Origin: Meghimatium bilineatum
Lineage: Eukaryota; Mollusca; Gastropoda; Stylommatophora; Philomycidae
Direction of reading: 5' to 3'
NCBI GenBank assembly: GCA_034231615.1
Contig: CM067304.1
Location: 18,218,444-18,282,443, forward strand
Length of the DNA stretch: 64,000 bases
Part shown: positions 25,301 through 37,064 of the stretch, in pieces
Layout of the letters: each line of letters starts with the position of its first letter
How positions within the stretch are numbered: the stretch's first letter is position 1
Notes under the pieces: model-generated
What the model saw: the letters and a program-made list of their open reading frames with translations, nothing else
The model's database searches: none
Told to the model about the DNA's origin: nothing
Translations under genes and position numbers: made by a program

Positions 25301-26154
25301 TAAGAATAAGGGGACCATCAAATTCGTACGAGTTCTGAGAATAACATGTAGGACAATATTAATTCATTTCTGAAAGTAGGACATGTAGGTCATTATTATT
25401 TCACTGTCTGAAAAAGGACATATAGGATGTTATTACTTTACATTCTGAAAGTAGGACATGTAGGACATTATTACTTCACTGTCTGAAAAAGTACATGTAG
25501 GACATTATTACTTCACTGTCTGAAAAAGTACATGTAGGACATTATTACTTCACTGTCTGAAAAAAGGACATGTAGGACATTATTACTTCACTGTCTGAAA
25601 AAAGGACATGTAGGACATTATTACTTCACTGTCTGAAACAAGGACATGTAGGACATTATTACTTTACATTCTGAAAGTAGGACGTACAGGACATTATTAC
25701 TTTACATTCTGAAAGTAGGACATATAGGACATTATTACTTTACATTCTGAAATTAGGATATGCAGGGATATTATTACTTCTCACTAAATGATGGCAACAC
25801 TACCCTAAACTACTCACCTGTATGTCCTTGGTATCTTATAACATAACATTGTGACACAGCATCAATTACACACCTGTATGACATTGACATCCCACTATGT
25901 AACGCTTACACAACACCAACTGCTCACCTGTATCACTTAGGCATCTAACAATATGGCGGTTACCTTCCCCAACTTCTCACCTGTATGTCCATTAACATTT
26001 TCCAAGACCAGTTGAACTTCTTCTGTGGTGTTGTAGTTTGGGAAAGAGATAGCCTGGAGCGTAGGATCATATACGACACCTGTGGTGTTGATCAGTATAG
26101 GGGACTGATTCTCCCCACCACAGGTTGGATAGTTGGTGCTCCAACTCCTAGGTC
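11371..26154 (-). CDS. CA-A: secreted alpha-carbonic anhydrase (5' exons not found)
   Basis: Alpha-class carbonic anhydrase, a zinc enzyme that interconverts CO2 and bicarbonate. Six exons join in frame: 26154-25981, 23003-22855, 20625-20530, 15204-15138, 12703-12543, 11493-11371 (770 nt, 255 residues plus stop). All five introns are GT-AG. Seen: zinc ligands in QLHFHWG (exon 23003) and VHFVH (exon 20625), GSEH with the gate-keeping Glu, proton-shuttle His in NVNGHT, GSLTTPPC with the catalytic Thr, and C-terminal RPVQGLNNR. Cys in YPTCGG and in TTPPC match the disulfide pair of secreted family members, and six N-glycosylation sequons (three NTT, NNS, NIS, NRT) fit the secretory route. The C terminus is basic with no hydrophobic tail, so a GPI anchor or membrane segment is unlikely. 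The signal-peptide exon and the short exon seen in CA-B should lie above 26154. The family assignment is secure; the extracellular location is inferred. Confidence 0.93.
11543..11840. repeat. 27-bp minisatellite in CA-A intron
   Basis: About eleven copies of agtgtaaagtcgatcaagaa plus acaggcc. Confidence 0.93.
11838..12360 (+). repeat. CAAC-tail dispersed repeat, copy 1
   Basis: About 520 bp, highly similar in inverted orientation to 47722-48355, ending in accaaccaaccaac. It lies in the last intron of CA-A. The simple tail suggests a retroposed element. Confidence 0.75.
12543..12703 (-). CDS. CA-A exon: GSLTTPPC catalytic exon
   Basis: 161 nt, phase 1 to phase 0. Acceptor tttacag, donor cag/gtacga. 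It encodes FPISDLLP, YFRYQGSLTTPPC (catalytic Thr and second disulfide Cys) and ends SAEQ, the usual exon end before the C-terminal exon. The corresponding CA-B exon lies beyond the window. Confidence 0.94.
12823..15090. repeat. giant (ATC)n-type microsatellite in CA-A intron
   Basis: About 2.27 kb built from catcatcatca and ctaacatcatca variants. It fills 93% of the 2434-bp intron 12704-15137. The minus strand stays open as Asp/Val/Ser-rich and Met/Leu/Val-rich frames of over 760 codons; these are repeat translations. Confidence 0.97.
15138..15204 (-). CDS. CA-A exon: short helix exon
   Basis: 67 nt, phase 0 to phase 1. Acceptor ttaacag, donor gcaa/gtatgt. The predicted MGRNRNKKYDALLGNFDQI aligns with VGKHNENYQQLIEDLAKI of CA-B exon 63143-63206, with one extra codon. 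Phase and position agree with the short exon at this point in vertebrate CA genes. Confidence 0.82.
15865..16265. repeat. 39-45-bp minisatellite
   Basis: About nine copies of gattatgatgtgtttatgtc, tgggtgttagaaaatggct, some with an extra aatgtg. Confidence 0.92.
16577..16900. repeat. 16-bp minisatellite
   Basis: About 20 copies of tccatgaccatctatc. Confidence 0.95.
16930..17112 (-). repeat. dispersed repeat fragment
   Basis: Shares cttctgctgttgt and ggttccattctcatg with the reverse complement of 27830-27910. Function unknown. Confidence 0.4.
17391..18292. repeat. 48-bp minisatellite
   Basis: About fourteen clean copies (gtgatgtatgtgtgtcttac, tgccgtcgtgtaggtgtggg) followed by degenerate shorter copies from 18020. 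Confidence 0.95.
18620..19090. repeat. 21-bp minisatellite
   Basis: About 21 copies of gtgttatattctaatgtaaa plus a. The period is a multiple of three, which keeps a frame open. Confidence 0.95.
19150..19558. repeat. degenerate GAT/AAT-rich simple repeat
   Basis: Low-complexity gatgataatgttgatg sequence, continued at 20413-20505 on the other side of the LINE. Confidence 0.8.
19559..20412 (-). mobile_element. LINE 3' part with RNase H domain, in CA-A intron
   Basis: On the minus strand: VYTDGSAQNA (first acidic residue of RNase H), YDAEIQAI, FLTDARSVLQAL, then IPSHCGIPGNEKADQLA, the last two RNase H motifs. A C-terminal CxCG...H.L..C knuckle follows (20412-19620). The frame is broken once, near 20132, at a run of seven A. 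Tail gaagaagaagaagaa. RNase H points to the I superfamily of LINEs. Similar 30-bp sequence (gatgatgttaat...gttagt) lies on both sides, either a long target duplication or pre-existing tandem repeat. Same strand as CA-A. Confidence 0.88.
20530..20625 (-). CDS. CA-A exon: third zinc histidine
   Basis: 96 nt, 32 codons, phase 0 to phase 0. The acceptor is a pyrimidine-rich tract ending in ctcag; the donor is aaa/gtaagc. It starts VHFVH (third zinc His) and ends LTVVAFFIK, equivalent to the GLAVLxxFxE block of the family. The middle is divergent (SSSNTTVDPPP) and carries a glycosylation sequon. Recognised by comparison with CA-B exon 61866-61958. Confidence 0.85.
21490..21660. repeat. 39-bp tandem repeat, four copies
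   Basis: ctctgaaacattcaccatg and tatataatgagtttgacata. Confidence 0.9.
21750..22080 (+). mobile_element. two LINE fragments
   Basis: 21753-21925 reads RISWTGNIMAGQIKN and RIADDINREG, a LINE 3' coding end. 21985-22075 reads LLHSCETWIVCSRRTRVLNH, the reverse transcriptase C-terminal block of the family at 60475-61600. Both are in the CA-A intron. Confidence 0.6.
22585..22757. repeat. inverted pair of tRNA-like sequences
   Basis: Reverse-oriented gggaattgaaccag near 22595 and forward ctggttcaattcccg near 22723, each carrying a Pol III B box (ggttcaattcc). They form a hairpin about 170 bp long. No full cloverleaf was found. Confidence 0.5.
22855..23003 (-). CDS. CA-A exon: first two zinc histidines
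   Basis: 149 nt, phase 1 to phase 0. Acceptor ccacag, donor gag/gtatta. It encodes QLHFHWGKN (two zinc-binding His) and SRGSEHSFNGR with the conserved Glu. It matches the CA-B exon at 57977-58125 in length, phase and sequence. Confidence 0.95.
23275..23975. repeat. 35-bp minisatellite
   Basis: About 20 near-identical copies of tgtctagacatgttaaactg, tgaacgagaagat. It starts 270 bp from a CA-A exon. Confidence 0.97.
24020..24172 (-). repeat. SINE-like repeat copy
   Basis: ttcttcttcaacgttcattctcaaactcc and following sequence match the GAAGAA-tail family in reverse. Confidence 0.55.
24296..25228. repeat. 56-bp minisatellite
   Basis: About 16 copies with gttgatgctgctttaaggga and the palindrome ctgtctagacag, then tgacagatttatctgttccag. 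Confidence 0.97.
25330..25785. repeat. 37-38-bp minisatellite
   Basis: About eleven copies of aggacattattacttcactg, tctgaaaaaaggacatgt. Confidence 0.95.
25981..26154 (-). CDS. CA-A exon: N-terminal core of the CA domain
   Basis: 174 nt, entered and left in phase 1. The acceptor reads ctag and the donor cag/gtgaga. It encodes GPRSW, YPTCGG, QSPI and NVNGHT; the last holds the His matching human CA II His64. The CA-B counterpart is also exactly 174 nt in the same phase. The frame upstream of the acceptor stays open into simple repeat, but that part is intron. Confidence 0.93.
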
Positions 26155-26218
26155 CTAGAATTATATCATTTAATAATATTGACATCATTTCTATGTAACA
26201 TATCTGTATATTCATCCA

Positions 26219-27060
<842 letters not shown>

Positions 27061-27357
27061 TATGTCTATATCTGTTCATATTACATTATATTATCTTATT
27101 TACCATGTAGTACTTACCTACGTACATACAACAGACTACTGAGGCAGACAAAAGGAGACCAATTCGTTGGTTACCATGTAATATGGCTCAGAACATTCTC
27201 ATTTTAATTCAATCATTTGTTATCTTCTCGTCTCATGTTTCATAATGTGTTTTTCAAAATTTTCTTCCGAACACTGAAGAGAGGTCTGAATGAAGCTACG
27301 AAAAGTCAGGAATCTCAGTATTTCTCTACGCGTTGACATATGGCTTTCCTCTCATAA

Positions 27358-27655
27358 AATCATGTCTTCTTCTTCTTCTTCTTCTGCGTTCGTTCTCAAA
27401 CTCCTGCAGATTATCAGGATGTAGTCCGGATAACGGAATGCGTTGTGTCATGGTTTACAGCATTGCTGCGATATCTGCGCCTTTCGGCCTGACACATCCG
27501 ACTTCAGCATGGCTTTGGGTCAGTGACCCTATATCGAATGGAACAGCCAACTCCATCCCGTAACCTCCTTAGTCGCCTTTTACAACTTGCGTGGAAGGTA
27601 AACAGTGTTGCTGTTCTTTGCTCCCCTTTCGGGCCCCGGCAACACACGGGCGGGA
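27358..27655 (-). repeat. SINE-like repeat with GAAGAA tail
   Basis: Reverse complement of 2698-2990 with few differences. Confidence 0.8.
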
Positions 27656-27959
27656 TCATGTCTTATATATAAATTTAAAAACAACATTTTGGCTGCTGCA
27701 TATTTTGGAGTGTGAGAAGCAATGGAAATAATGTATGCTTTGTCTTAGCAGTCGCCACGACGTGTACAGTAATAATGTTTATTGTACCTTCAAGAAACAA
27801 AAATCCATCCCCAAAACCCGAACTCATGAATTTGAGATTGATATTCTTGCCATTGATTTGGCTACCTCATGAGAATGGAACCAGCCTCTCATGTAGACAA
27901 CAGCAGAAGATCTGACTACAAGACCAAGAACTAGATGGTGGAGATAATCAATGAAACCG

Positions 27960-28395
27960 TATAAGGTTTCCACTGACTGACGACAGCCAATGTTACTCAA
28001 ATTACCATAGCCAACACCCCTTTCACACTACAGCACTTAACGGCACAAGTTACAGATTGTAGCAATTCAATCCAGGTACATACAACTAAAACAATAAGAT
28101 TGATAATTATCGTAATTATTAAACATCGTAATTATTAAACATAAATTACCGTTTACGAGATCCGCTAGTTCGTAATTCCAATCTAGAAATAAAAGAAAGA
28201 ATAATTTATTGATTACAGTTGATTGATTTGTGTGCGTGTGTAAGAAAACACTTTATGTTCATCAAATTTTAAGAATACTACGGAAACGTTGGTAACTTTA
28301 TTGAACATTGATATAACCAATAGCTGGGTGTCAAATATAAGATCATAGACATATGTCAGAAAAGTGATCTATCTATCAATGTTTCTTCATCCTTG
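27960..28395. other. no gene seen
   Basis: AT-rich, no repeat or coding signal recognised. Confidence 0.4.
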
Positions 28396-28397
28396 GA

Positions 28398-28600
28398 GCC
28401 GCGCTAGCTTAGTGGTTATGAATGGTTCATTCCTCATATCAATGGTTCATATGAATGGGTTCATTCCCCAGTTGAGGCAGATCTCAACGGCTCCCGGGTC
28501 GACCCAGCCTTAAATGGGTACCGGATTAATTTGGGAAGTAAAGACTGCGTGGGAGAGGAGATGGCTACCACCCTCATTTACAGAGCCTCTGAAATGTGAG
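28398..28600 (+). repeat. tRNA-derived SINE candidate
   Basis: Head resembles a tRNA: A-box-like tagcttagtgg and B-box-like gggttcattcccc, followed by cgacccagccttaaatgg, a stretch of the kind found in SINE central domains. Confidence 0.5.
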
Positions 28601-29062
28601 ATCGCTAATATCTCACATCCCTACGGCATTAATAGATGATATAGGTTACTTTACTTACTACTACAGTGCAAAGGGCAGAAACCAGATCTCACAGTTTGAG
28701 CTATGTGGTACTACTGTGTGTACTATGTGGTACTACTCCTGTTGCTGTTGCATGTTGTTGCGACCTTACCATCTTTGATAGTTTTTTCTGCGAAGAGGCT
28801 CTCGTGGTCGTCCTCTTTTTATTTTGTGATCTGGTAGACATTACTGTTTACAGTGACAGTCTCTGGTTTCATTCGTTCAAAGTACATGTCCGATATATGT
28901 CCATCGTTTATTTATTATTGCTGTAGAAACATATTGCTGTATTATGTCTTCCCTTACTTGCTTGTTTCACTTGAATTCTTTTCTAGTTTTCTAAGACATG
29001 TTAGAAAAGTGATGCTGTTTGGAAACGTCAAAGTGGTCATATTGAAAGATTACCTTCTTCAT

Positions 29063-29398
29063 GACAACACAGTTAATGGTCAGTTTCTATTGCATATCTC
29101 CGTACCTTCCTCATGACTACATGCTTAATCGTGAGTACTACTGCATATCTCCTTACCTGCCTCAGGACAACACAGTTAATGGTCAGTTTCTATTGCATAT
29201 CTCCGTACCTTCCTCATGACAACATGCTTAATCGTGAGTACTACTGCATATCTCCTTACCTGCCTCAGGACAACACAGTTAATGGTCAGTTTCTATTGCA
29301 TATCTCCGTACCTTCCTCATGACAACATGCTTAATCGTGAGTACTACTGCATATCTCCTTACCTGCCTCATGACAACACAGTTAATGGTCAGTACTAT
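29063..29398. repeat. 103-bp tandem repeat with two half-units
   Basis: Three to four copies; each unit holds two related halves of about 51 bp (cagttaatggtcag and cttaatcgtgag variants, each followed by tgcatatctcc). Confidence 0.9.
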
Positions 29399-29534
29399 TA
29401 CAGATCTTACCAAATTAAGAAAGAATATTATAAGAAAACGAAAGATAAACGACGCGCCCTCTCATAAAGTTAGACATGTTCTAAAATAAGTCAACGATTT
29501 GAATATTGAAATTATTCCACACCAATCATATTCG

Positions 29535-29690
29535 ACACATCCGTCTTCAACATATCCTCTGGGCTTCTTTAACCTTCATAACCATATATGACAATCAACC
29601 CCATCACCAAATTCTCTTTAGTCGCTTACTACAACATGTATGGTAGGTTAACTGTGTCACTACTCTATGCTCCTCCACACTTTTTTTCTG
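29535..29690 (-). repeat. degenerate SINE-like copy
   Basis: gacacatccgtcttcaacat, aactgtgtcactactctatgctcc resemble the GAAGAA-tail family in reverse. Confidence 0.4.
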
Positions 29691-29699
29691 GCCACGATA

Positions 29700-30720
29700 G
29701 CAACACTATCATCAATGACGCATTCATAAAGACTAACCAGCTGTGGTACCCAATACGCTGACACGTGCCACTTGGAAACCAATAAAAACCAGTGTAGCAA
29801 TTGTCCACGCGGAAGCAAAAATAGGTACTTCAATCCAACAAAACATGTCTGTACAAATTTTCGAAAGAGATTGTCGAGATTGTCCAGAAAATTTCTGTAG
29901 TGCAGTTTATTTTGCAATATAAACATTCGAATTTTATATACTAACATCAAATCAATAAATAAACATCGTATCGTTTTGTAACAAAGAAGAAACATGATTG
30001 TGTGATTCTATTGACATGGAGACACACGTCTGAGACAAAATGTCATACGTTAAAAGGATGAAAGATCAAATTGAAGGTGGGAAAATAAATTATGCGCAAG
30101 TGTTGCTGGACGTTGATTGACGAGTAGTTATGGAATGATGAAGGGTAAGCGAATATGAATGGTGTGTCAAGCTGATAAAATGATTTGTAAGTGAGAGATG
30201 AGGGATGGGGGCTGTTATGATTCATAATGACTTTGGATGAGTACAGTAAACTGAGAGATTTACTAAGGGGAATTTCTTAGTCCGGTGATCTCAAGGTAAC
30301 CAAAAGAATTGATAAAAGGAATTGTTAAAGGCCTCACTGGGATACTTTGACATTAACCATGATGTCATTTTAACTCAATGTTCCTGCTAATTTTAAGATT
30401 CATTTTGTGCAGATATTCCAGTTAAACATTTCAGTAGGAAATGTTTTAGCTCTGTATCGTCCATCTCTCTCTCCGAAACTCCCACAGTAAGATGATTCAG
30501 GAATAACGCTTATATAAACCAGCGCCATTAAACAGGCATAGCATATATTACAAAGAAACCCGACTATATTATATATTATCAAAATCACAACAACCATAAC
30601 TAGGTATTTCATGTAAATTCAGACAGATTCTTCATTGTCAACAAGAAAACAATCATATTCATGGTAATAAATACAATACTGTTGTTTGTCCAACACAAGT
30701 AAGGATGACTGTTACAAGCC
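29700..30720. other. no gene seen
   Basis: AT-rich. A minus frame at 30612-30400 begins with a hydrophobic stretch but has no good donor site. Confidence 0.4.
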
Positions 30721-30721
30721 T

Positions 30722-30820
30722 ATTGAAACTCAGAGTTATGTTCATATTGAAACGCAGAGTTATGTTCATATTGAAACTCAGAGTTATGTTCATATTGAAA
30801 CTCAGAGTTATGTTCATGAC
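30722..30820. repeat. 24-bp tandem repeat, four copies
   Basis: attgaaactcagagttatgt, tcat. Confidence 0.92.
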
Positions 30821-30884
30821 TGCATTTTTAGATTGTTAGTAAATCATGTTCTGGTCGCAAATTTATTTGGATAATTCGGATATG

Positions 30885-31375
30885 GAATGACCACTGTAGA
30901 TGATTTTTGGTCTACCCATGACTTTTTGGAGACCTTCCTTGTTGAGCTGCTGCATTTATCCTCTGTTCACAAGATACTGCGCCGCATTTGACTGTCGAGC
31001 GCCATGTAGCTCTAATGTGTGCAAGCTCTCATGTAACTTGATCTATTTCAAAGGCTTTTAGTGAGGTCTTTAACGAGCCCCTGTAGCCTTCTTTTGACCG
31101 CAATTGAGAACGTTTGCCCTTCTGAAACTCACCATGGAAAAATATCTTTGGCAGGCGATGATCTAACGTATGTACCAGATGACCTGCCCAACGACTCTCT
31201 GTCTGCATAAGACTAGAATAGTGTCACTGCTATGGATACCAGATCCATCACAGCCAGTAGTAACCGGAATTTTCTCTTGCCGTCTGACTTTCATCTATAC
31301 ACTGTCCATGTTTGATCAGCGTATAATAGCATTGGAAATACAGTACTATCATATGATATGGTAGCTAAAGTATCT
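30885..31375 (-). mobile_element. decayed LINE fragment
   Basis: Minus-strand pieces such as RSLGRSSGTYVRSSPAKDIF match, in order, the C-terminal block of the 60475-61600 family, with many stops. Confidence 0.5.
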
Positions 31376-31469
31376 TGCCCATTGAACAGTTATAATTTCA
31401 GTATCGTCACAAATGGCAGTAAATAAAAAAACGTGCTGGTTATCAAGAATAACGTTTGGTAGTAAAATG

Positions 31470-31790
31470 TTATAATTCTTTTGGTTTGAACATGTAACTA
31501 GACACGACTCACTTTCTAAAGCTATTTTGCAAGGAACTGTTGAGACTGGAAGGGGTAGCGATGTTGAAGATACGTTGGATTGACAATATGAAGGAATGGT
31601 CCGGGCGTAATTTGTCTACGTTTATCCGATGGCTGATGGGAGGGGTGTTTAGAGGACTTTCTGTACATATATTTCCTATGTGGCATCCCTACGCCCCTGA
31701 CAGGTTTATATGTGAATCTCAAATGTGACATCTTACGATCCTGAAGGGTTTCCGTTCTGATGTCTCCAATGTGGTATCCCTACGACCCCG
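31470..31790 (+). mobile_element. LINE 3' fragment
   Basis: Degenerate frames ending IRWIDNMKEWSGRNLSTFIR, then a 3' stretch with repeated tggtatccctacg. Confidence 0.5.
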
Positions 31791-32369
31791 ACGGGTTATG
31801 AGTTGTATTATTATAGTCACCTACCTTTTCTCACATAAGCAAATATTGCAGCAAAACGTTTCCACACCTTGTCTAAGTTTAATGTGTATTTGAAACCATT
31901 TATCTAAGATCTGGTTATAATGTTGAGTGTTAAATCAATATATGGCTCTATAAACATATTACTGTGTATTATTTCTAACCTGGGGTAAAATATTATGTCT
32001 AAAGTATTTAGTTGGTACGTCTCAATCTGGCAAGTCTATGCTACGTCAACGCCTACAGATAGTTTACACCGATTGTTGTGGGGGGGGGGGGGGGTGTAGC
32101 TGAGATACTTCGGTGACTTCAATGATAAATCGTTATCAATCAATCGATCAATAAATCAAGTGTCATTCTGAGTGGCGTATGCGAGTATGTTTCTCCACAA
32201 CTCTTTGTATTTTGTGTTGTTACTAAACTCAGTTGGTAACATTCTGTTGTGTCACAGTGGCAATCCATCCAGAAATTTCTCTCTTTCTCTTCCATTGTCT
32301 TTTCTCTCTTTGATCTTTATGGTGGTTACTAAATGTTCAAGCTTTACTTTTCTCATCGTATGCACTAAA

Positions 32370-33044
32370 TATCAAGAAAACAGAAGTAATGGTTATTTCA
32401 AAGAAACAAAATAACACACCTTGCAAGATCAAAGTGATTGGTATTGTATTAAAACAGGCCCACCAATTCAAATATTTAGGTACAATGATTACAGCAGAGG
32501 GAAGAAGTTCAACAGAAATAAGATGCAGAATAGGACAGGCAAAAACAACATTCAGAAAAATGAAAAATATACTGTGTAATATGACCTGTCATTAGAGGTG
32601 AGAAAGAGAGTTCTACATTGCTATATAACCCCTATACTAACATATGGGTGCGAGTCGTGGACAATAACTGGAAAGTGGGAAAATAGAGGCAACAGAGATG
32701 TGGTTCTACAGGATAATGCTGAGAATACCATGGACTGCCAGAAAATCTAATTTAGAGATGTTGAAAGAGGCAAATGTGAAACGGACCTTAATCAACAATA
32801 TAAGAAACAGGCAATCTTCTTTTGTTGGCCACTTCATGAGACAGGCAGGTTTAGAGAACATAGTCACAACAGGCAAAATTTAAGGCAACAGAGACAGTCT
32901 TAGACAACGTGAGAAAATATTAGACAGTTTGACAGCCTGGCACGGCAAGTAAACAACAACGACTTTGATACATAATACTGTGGACAGAGAGCTGTGGAGA
33001 GCCATGACCGACTACGCCAGCCGGCATGGCACCTGATGATGATG
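32370..33044 (+). mobile_element. LINE fragment with 10-bp target duplication
   Basis: Reverse transcriptase C-terminal region: FKYLGTMITAEGRSSTEI, then shifted frames with YGCESWT, WFYRIMLRIPWTARKS and FVGHFMRQAG. Tail gatgatgatg. atgcactaaa is duplicated at 32360-32369 and 33045-33054. At least two frameshifts. Confidence 0.85.
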
Positions 33045-33109
33045 ATGCACTAAAACTCTTAGCTGTCTCTTTCTAATTTATATTTTTACTCCAGCATATC
33101 TAAGCACTT

Positions 33110-33360
33110 CTACATTAGTTTTTTGACTGTCCATGGAATAAGAATCATTCTTTTCAAAAACTTCAATATCATCCATCTCATTTTCAGCTTTTCATGTTTA
33201 ATCATGATCATCAAAAATTCTTCAGGATCTCATGGATGTCGTCTCATCATTGCTAGTCAATGCTCTTGTGGGGGGCCGATATGAGAATTTATTTTGTTTC
33301 CTGCATCTTTAATTAGTTGTATTTTCTGTGTACCGGATGTGTAATACTCATCCGTAACAT
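33110..33360. other. no gene seen
   Basis: AT-rich; continues the sequence interrupted by the LINE at 32370. Confidence 0.35.
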
Positions 33361-33362
33361 TT

Positions 33363-33520
33363 CTTTTCTTCTTCTTTTTCAGAGTTCATTAACAAATATC
33401 CGCCGGACCTCTATTATAGCAGGACCATAGTCCGACTAGAATTCAAGCAAGATGTAGTCTAGAGAAGATATGCATCGTGTCGCTGATTTAGTTCCCGACA
33501 TTTCCATCTTCGGTGATTTT
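33363..33520 (-). repeat. SINE-like repeat copy
   Basis: cttcttctttttcagagttc then tagtccgactagaattc and cgacatttccatcttcgg match the family in reverse. Confidence 0.45.
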
Positions 33521-33979
33521 GTTCTCAAAAGCCTGTATATTCTTCAGTTGTATTCCATTTCCGCTGTAACTGTTACACTCTCATATCTATACAAAAAAAT
33601 TAATTATATATATATATATATATATATATGCCCAGAGAGGGTAAATTCTAGAGGTTGTGTACTTTTCTAAATTACCGTTACATACAGACTTAAAGCCATG
33701 AGCTTCAGCTCTCTTGCCAAGCATCAATCTCTGTCCGAAGTGATCATAACATCACAGCTCATGGCCATAGTCACTGGGATGAGTGGTGCCGCCAGCAGTG
33801 ACTTTATCAAAAGATCTACTACAGAATTCAATCAAATTTTGTGGGTCCTATTTTCGATTATTCCCGTGAATTTCCTTGGTCGGCATTTCCTTAGAATGCA
33901 ACCCGTGGGCGACACAACGTTTATAAATAGTGCCCAACGTAAAGCACAGCAATAATCAAAAACATAACGTAAGTAAGCT

Positions 33980-35006
33980 TAATTAATCAAATGTCTTCAA
34001 GAAATAGGCATAGCTGGAAAAGACATCAGACTGATTAGAAATATATACTTGGAACAAACTGCATCAATAAGGTGTGAAAACTGCTACTAACCATACATAG
34101 AAATAAGACAAGGATGAATTTTAATCATCAAGCCTATTTAATATCTACACAGAGAATATCTGTAAAAATAAAGAAGAAATGCCAGGACTCGAGAGCAATG
34201 GGAAAATAATAAACAACCTGAGATATGCAGATGACACTGTTCTTTTAGCAGAAAGTGAACATGAACTACAAAGACTAATAGATCAAGTCAATAAATCAAG
34301 AAATGAATATTGTCTGGATATAAATATCCAAAAAACAAAAACAATGATAATAATCAAAGGCACAGAACAACAAGAGCTAAACATAAACATACATGGAGAG
34401 AAACTACAACAAGTAAAACATTATCAATATCTTGGACACATAGACACAAATGATGGCAGATGTGAAACAGAAGTTAAAAGGAGAATAGGAATGGCTAAAA
34501 GTACCTTCAATGACATGAGGAAAATAGTAACATCTAAACAAATTACAAACAAGTTAAAAATCAGAATTATAAAATGCTACATCTATTCTATATTCATATG
34601 GCTCAAAAACATGGACACTAAATAAACAATTAGAAGACAGAATTGATGCATTTGAGATGTGGGTATATAGAAGAATAGGGAGAACATCATGGAAAGAGAA
34701 GAAAACAAATAAAGAGATACTAAAAACACTTAATATAAAGAAAGAACTACTAAGAGAAATAAAGATCAGGCAAATAAAATATTGTGGACACATTCAAATA
34801 CATGACACCTTATTGAAGACCTTACTTGAGGGTAAAATCAAAGGGAAGCGAGCAAGAGGTAGGCAGAGATACAAGTGGGAGATTGACTTCACACGATGGA
34901 CAGGTTACAGTCTAGCAGAGTGCACCACCAAGACAAGAGACAAGGGATATTGGAGATCTGTTGCAGCCAACCTTCGTTGCGGAGACGGCACTTGATGATG
35001 ATGATG
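33980..35006 (+). mobile_element. LINE copy (GAT-tail family) with 9-bp target duplication
   Basis: 5'-truncated. The frame carries NLRYADDTVLLAESEHELQ (reverse transcriptase catalytic YADD), YQYLGHIDTND, a frameshift near 34600, then WVYRRIGRTSW and a C-terminal part ending CGDGT. The 3' tail is gatgatgatgat. aagtaagct is present at 33971-33979 and 35007-35015, a target-site duplication. In-frame stops in 34080-34180 show it is dead. Confidence 0.9.
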
Positions 35007-35324
35007 AAGTAAGCTCATTCTGTTTTGTTTTCATTTTGTCGTTAGGTCTTATTTGGCGATTGGTTAGGAATCAGCTATGTATGCAATCCCCGCAATTCCA
35101 TGGGGCTTTCTAATTATGCACGGCTAGCACGTTTGTCTGATTCTATGCCCGTAAAAACAAGTCAACCATTGCTGAATATGGTACTTCTTTGTATTACACA
35201 ATTCGGGTTAATGGCGTGGGATGTCGGTTGTTACCTACTCATCCAAGTGGAAGTACAGTTCGATGTTTGAGTGCTTTCTAAATGGAATATTTGATTTATT
35301 TTCTGAATGGAATAGTTAAGAAAT

Positions 35325-35900
35325 CGGTTTAACCATTTTGAGAAGCTACGGCTTAACCATTTAGACAAGCTACGGCGTAACCATTTAGAGAAGCTACGGC
35401 TTAACCATTTAGAGAAGCTACGGCTTAACCATTTAGAGAAGCTACGGCTTAACCATTTAGAGAAGCTACGGCGTAACCATTTAGAGAAGCTACGGCTTAA
35501 CCGTTTAAAGAAGCTACGGCTTAACCATTTAGAGAAGCTACGGCGTAACCATTTAGAGAAGCTACGGCGTAACCATTTAGAGAAGCTACGGCTTAACCAT
35601 TTAGAGAAGCTACGGCGTAACCATTTAGAGAAGCTACGGCGTAACCATTTAGAGAAGCTACGGCGTAACCATTTAGAGAAGCTACGGCTTAACCATTTAG
35701 AGAAGCTACGGCGTAACCATTTAGAGAAGCTACGGCTTAACCATTTAGAGATTCTACGGCTTAACCATTTAGAGAAGCTACGGCTTAACCATTTAGAGAA
35801 GCTACGGCTTAACCATTTAGAGAAGCTACAGCTTAACCATTTAGAGAAGCTACGGCTTAACCATTTAGAGAAGCTACGGCTTAACCATTTAGAGAAGCTG
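35325..35900. repeat. 24-bp minisatellite
   Basis: About 24 copies of gagaagctacggcttaacca, ttta, with c/g alternation at gcttaacc/gcgtaacc. The period keeps a minus frame open (231 codons), not a gene. Confidence 0.95.
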
Positions 35901-35999
35901 AAACAACATTGTGACAGGTCTAGCAAACTGATAGTGTAGAACTAAAACGCTCGTAGGAAACATTGAGAGTACTCAGAAGATGAGATTCAAAACTAAACA

Positions 36000-37030
36000 A
36001 ACCACCAAAATTGAAATATGATACTATCATTGGCATAATTGTCACGTCTGGCATTGAGTTGCTTTTAACTACTCCCCAAATACTACATGTTCATAGCCGA
36101 AGTATGCTTTACATATTAGAAGATAGGAGCATACTCAGGGTTGTGTATCAACTGATTCTCACAAACATGATAAATAATGTTCCACCACGAGAGAAACATA
36201 TTTGTACAGATGAAATGATGTGTGGGTTTCACAAAGAAGAATCATCCCTATATTGGTATCCCTTCTCGAGTTGCAATCCCGTCTCTTTGCGGAGACGATA
36301 CACAATCTGACGAATCTACCATACGTGCATACATACTAACTTGACTGGTCACAATGACAGACATTTGTAAACGTTGCAACAAAAAAATGGACGCACATAT
36401 TTTATAACCTTTATAAACAATATTCACAAACTGTCACGCGCGCACCTGTAAACATAAAATAAATTCAACCATGAACACACTCATACATTTCCAAAAAAAA
36501 ACAATATAGGTATTGGTGTTTCTATTTGTAATCAAACAATTCTTTCAATATTTGTTTCCACGTAACATGTTTGTTCTTCACCCCCATAAGACCCACGGCC
36601 CAGATCCAGAAATAATATGAAGTAATTTCACGAGAGCATACTCACGCATAATGTATGTTCTTGTTATATGAGTGAACAAGAAGGTCTCGGCATTATTAAG
36701 AACATTGTGAATGCATGCTTATGGCTCGTGGTACACTACTTGTACTTGGGATGCTACACAAAAGGAGACCAAAGGATATTCACAACGTGATTTGAATTGA
36801 ATGACGTAATAGGCCTACAAAACTAAGGAGGGTCGAGGGTTAGGTTGGTTACTCAATTTTGGACAAGGTCAAATTTACAGACGATGAAAATGCTGAAGTC
36901 AGTGCTGTTGGTGCAAAACTCGTGAAGATAGTTTTATCACTATAGACCAAAACGCAAGGCAGTTTGTTCAGCAAGACAAATCATGCTGAAAGAGTGTGAG
37001 AATCTACGAGAAAGAAGGATAAAACAAGTC
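36000..37030. other. no gene seen
   Basis: Unassigned AT-rich sequence. Confidence 0.4.
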
Positions 37031-37064
37031 GGGGATCTCGCTTTCTGTACGAGATATCACAGGT

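Noticed and set aside
27119..27139. 21-bp minus-strand candidate microexon of CA-A with good splice signals and correct phase
   Set aside because: Its codons do not give the W-x-Y motif expected at this place; kept only as a remark.
30400..30612. Hydrophobic minus-strand frame as signal-peptide exon of CA-A
   Set aside because: Only a weak donor (ttt/gtaata) in suitable phase and no matching next exon.
35231..35926. 231-codon SFSKWLSR-type repeat protein
   Set aside because: A 24-bp repeat is a multiple of three, which alone explains the open frame.
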